DNA of 7,726 nt from Planctomycetaceae bacterium (GTDB taxonomy: Bacteria > Planctomycetota > Planctomycetia > Planctomycetales > Planctomycetaceae), in NCBI GenBank assembly GCA_029259875.1, contig JAJDEK010000580.1, positions 1-7,726 on the forward strand. Reading direction: 5' to 3'. The notes under the pieces were generated by a model that had not been told where the DNA came from, made no database searches, and saw nothing but the letters and a program-made list of their open reading frames with translations. The translations under genes and the position numbers were made by a program. Shown here in pieces: positions 7,293 to 7,726 of this stretch (positions are counted from its first letter, which is position 1; each line of letters begins with the position of its first letter).

Positions 7293-7322
7293 ATTATGCC
7301 AAATTTGCTCTTCTCATTTCAA
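7293..7322 (-). promoter_or_regulatory. Candidate sigma70-type promoter upstream of the DUF1501 gene
   Basis: The minus strand has TTGAAA (7322-7317), an 18-base spacer and CATAAT (7298-7293). Each hexamer matches five of six bases of the TTGACA/TATAAT consensus. Transcription would start near 7286 and give a leader of about 250 bases that includes the two hairpins at 7202-7155. Planctomycete promoters are poorly defined, and such matches occur by chance in AT-rich gaps. Confidence 0.3.
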
Positions 7323-7460
7323 GACAAATTTAAAAACTATCTACTCAGAGCTTTCTTTAGCAACGTATACATCAAACATGGTTGATGCGATTTTGTCAAG
7401 GATTTCTTTCCTATTTCTAGGATCTCACTGGAAATATTAACATTGGTAAAATACCTAGTT

Positions 7461-7726
7461 TTATTTGTCAACAAGTCCTTTTTGCTCTGAAATCTGATAC
7501 AACCGGTCCGATTTGAGGTTGTCCCATGTTGAGGTGTTTCCAGATGGCCACATAATGGAAACAGAGATGATTTCGCTTTCATCGCCTAGCCCAAAGCTAA
7601 CGGGAGACTCGGTTTGGGATAAGTAGCTGCGTGTGGGTATGACCACCCGGCTTTGTGTGCCTGATTTGGTTTTGATTTGAATCCGGGCTCCCAATGCATC
7701 GCGGTTGGAAATCAGGGAATTGTCTT
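7461..7726 (-). CDS. ASPIC/UnbV domain protein (CRTAC1-like), C-terminal end, cut by window edge
   Basis: The frame is open from the window edge (first complete codon at 7724) to a TAA at 7463-7461, giving 87 residues of a longer protein. The segments SNRDALGARIQIKT, SYLSQTESPVSFGLGDE, ISVSIMWPSGNTSTWDNL and YQISEQKGL match the ASPIC/UnbV domain: NRDxxGA, then SYLSQ-E with FGLG, then a WPSG motif, then a terminal Y-I-E segment. This domain is normally the C-terminal part of secreted proteins with FG-GAP/VCBS beta-propeller repeats, as in the CRTAC1 family; that part would lie upstream, outside the window. No start is visible; an internal TTG at 7694 is not a true start because the domain already begins before it. 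The function is not established; a calcium-binding, cell-surface or adhesion role is usual speculation for the family. A 423-base gap separates it from the DUF1501 gene, so it is probably a separate transcript. Confidence 0.88.
   Translation of the reverse strand, partial: DNSLISNRDALGARIQIKTKSGTQSRVVIPTRSYLSQTESPVSFGLGDESEIISVSIMWPSGNTSTWDNLKSDRLYQISEQKGLVDK

Larger units (their letters stand above)
7038..7460. other. 423-base non-coding region between the ASPIC/UnbV and DUF1501 genes
   Basis: I see no supported gene here on either strand. A minus-strand open frame that reaches into this region (7582-7337) starts inside the ASPIC/UnbV coding sequence and encodes nothing recognisable. The region holds two adjacent hairpins (7155-7202), an imperfect inverted repeat (arms 7253-7260 and 7280-7287), a small 5-bp hairpin with a GAAA loop on the minus strand (7409-7422), and a sigma70-like promoter candidate (7293-7322). 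It probably contains the end of the ASPIC/UnbV transcript and the promoter and leader of the DUF1501 operon. Confidence 0.6.

Noticed and set aside
7394..7399. Perfect TTGACA on the minus strand as a -35 element.
   Set aside because: At 17-base spacing the -10 would be TTTGAT, only four of six matches; the TTGAAA-N18-CATAAT pair further downstream is better.
7409..7422. Hairpin with a GAAA loop (minus strand) as terminator of the ASPIC/UnbV gene.
   Set aside because: The stem is only 5 bp and is followed by a purine-rich stretch rather than a U-run.
7337..7582. 81-aa minus-strand open frame extending past the ASPIC/UnbV stop.
   Set aside because: It begins inside the ASPIC/UnbV sequence in another frame, has no recognisable domain and only runs on by chance into the non-coding gap.

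Overview
The window looks like chromosomal DNA of a planctomycete, probably of the Gimesia/Planctomycetaceae type. The basis is protein content: a planctomycete cytochrome C (PSCyt1-like) domain, a DUF1549/DUF1553 protein, a DUF1501 protein with a Tat signal, a pre-peptidase C-terminal (PPC) domain protein and an ASPIC/UnbV domain all lie side by side. These families are strongly expanded in Planctomycetes and are often found as neighbours. The base composition looks slightly AT-leaning by eye. No database search was possible, so the lineage call rests on recognising these families.

All recognisable genes are on the minus strand, so transcription runs from high to low coordinates. In that order: (1) the C-terminal end of an ASPIC/UnbV protein (7726-7461, cut by the window edge); (2) a 423-base non-coding stretch with two adjacent hairpins and a possible promoter; (3) a 432-aa Tat-exported DUF1501 protein (7037-5739); (4) a 123-base gap with a very strong inverted repeat; (5) an ~818-aa exported PPC-domain protein (5612-3156); (6) a 97-101-base gap; (7) a 901-aa exported DUF1549/DUF1553 protein with two Ig-like domains, two haem-type motifs and a 16-fold KPAPA repeat (3054-349); (8) a 54-base gap; (9) the first 98 residues of an exported cytochrome-type protein with a CFACH motif (294-1, cut by the window edge). 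No RNA gene, CRISPR array, IS element or plus-strand gene is supported.

Genes 3, 5, 7 and 9 form a plausible operon of exported proteins. They comprise a possible alkaline-phosphatase/sulfatase-fold protein (DUF1501), a beta-rich adhesion or substrate-binding partner (PPC), and two proteins with haem-c-like motifs. The biochemical role of this cassette is not established as far as I know, and any joint function is inference. The most distinctive sequence features are the 15-bp minisatellite inside the DUF1549/DUF1553 gene, Lys/Pro/Ala-rich tracts in three consecutive exported proteins, and the CIRCE-like inverted repeat between the DUF1501 and PPC genes.
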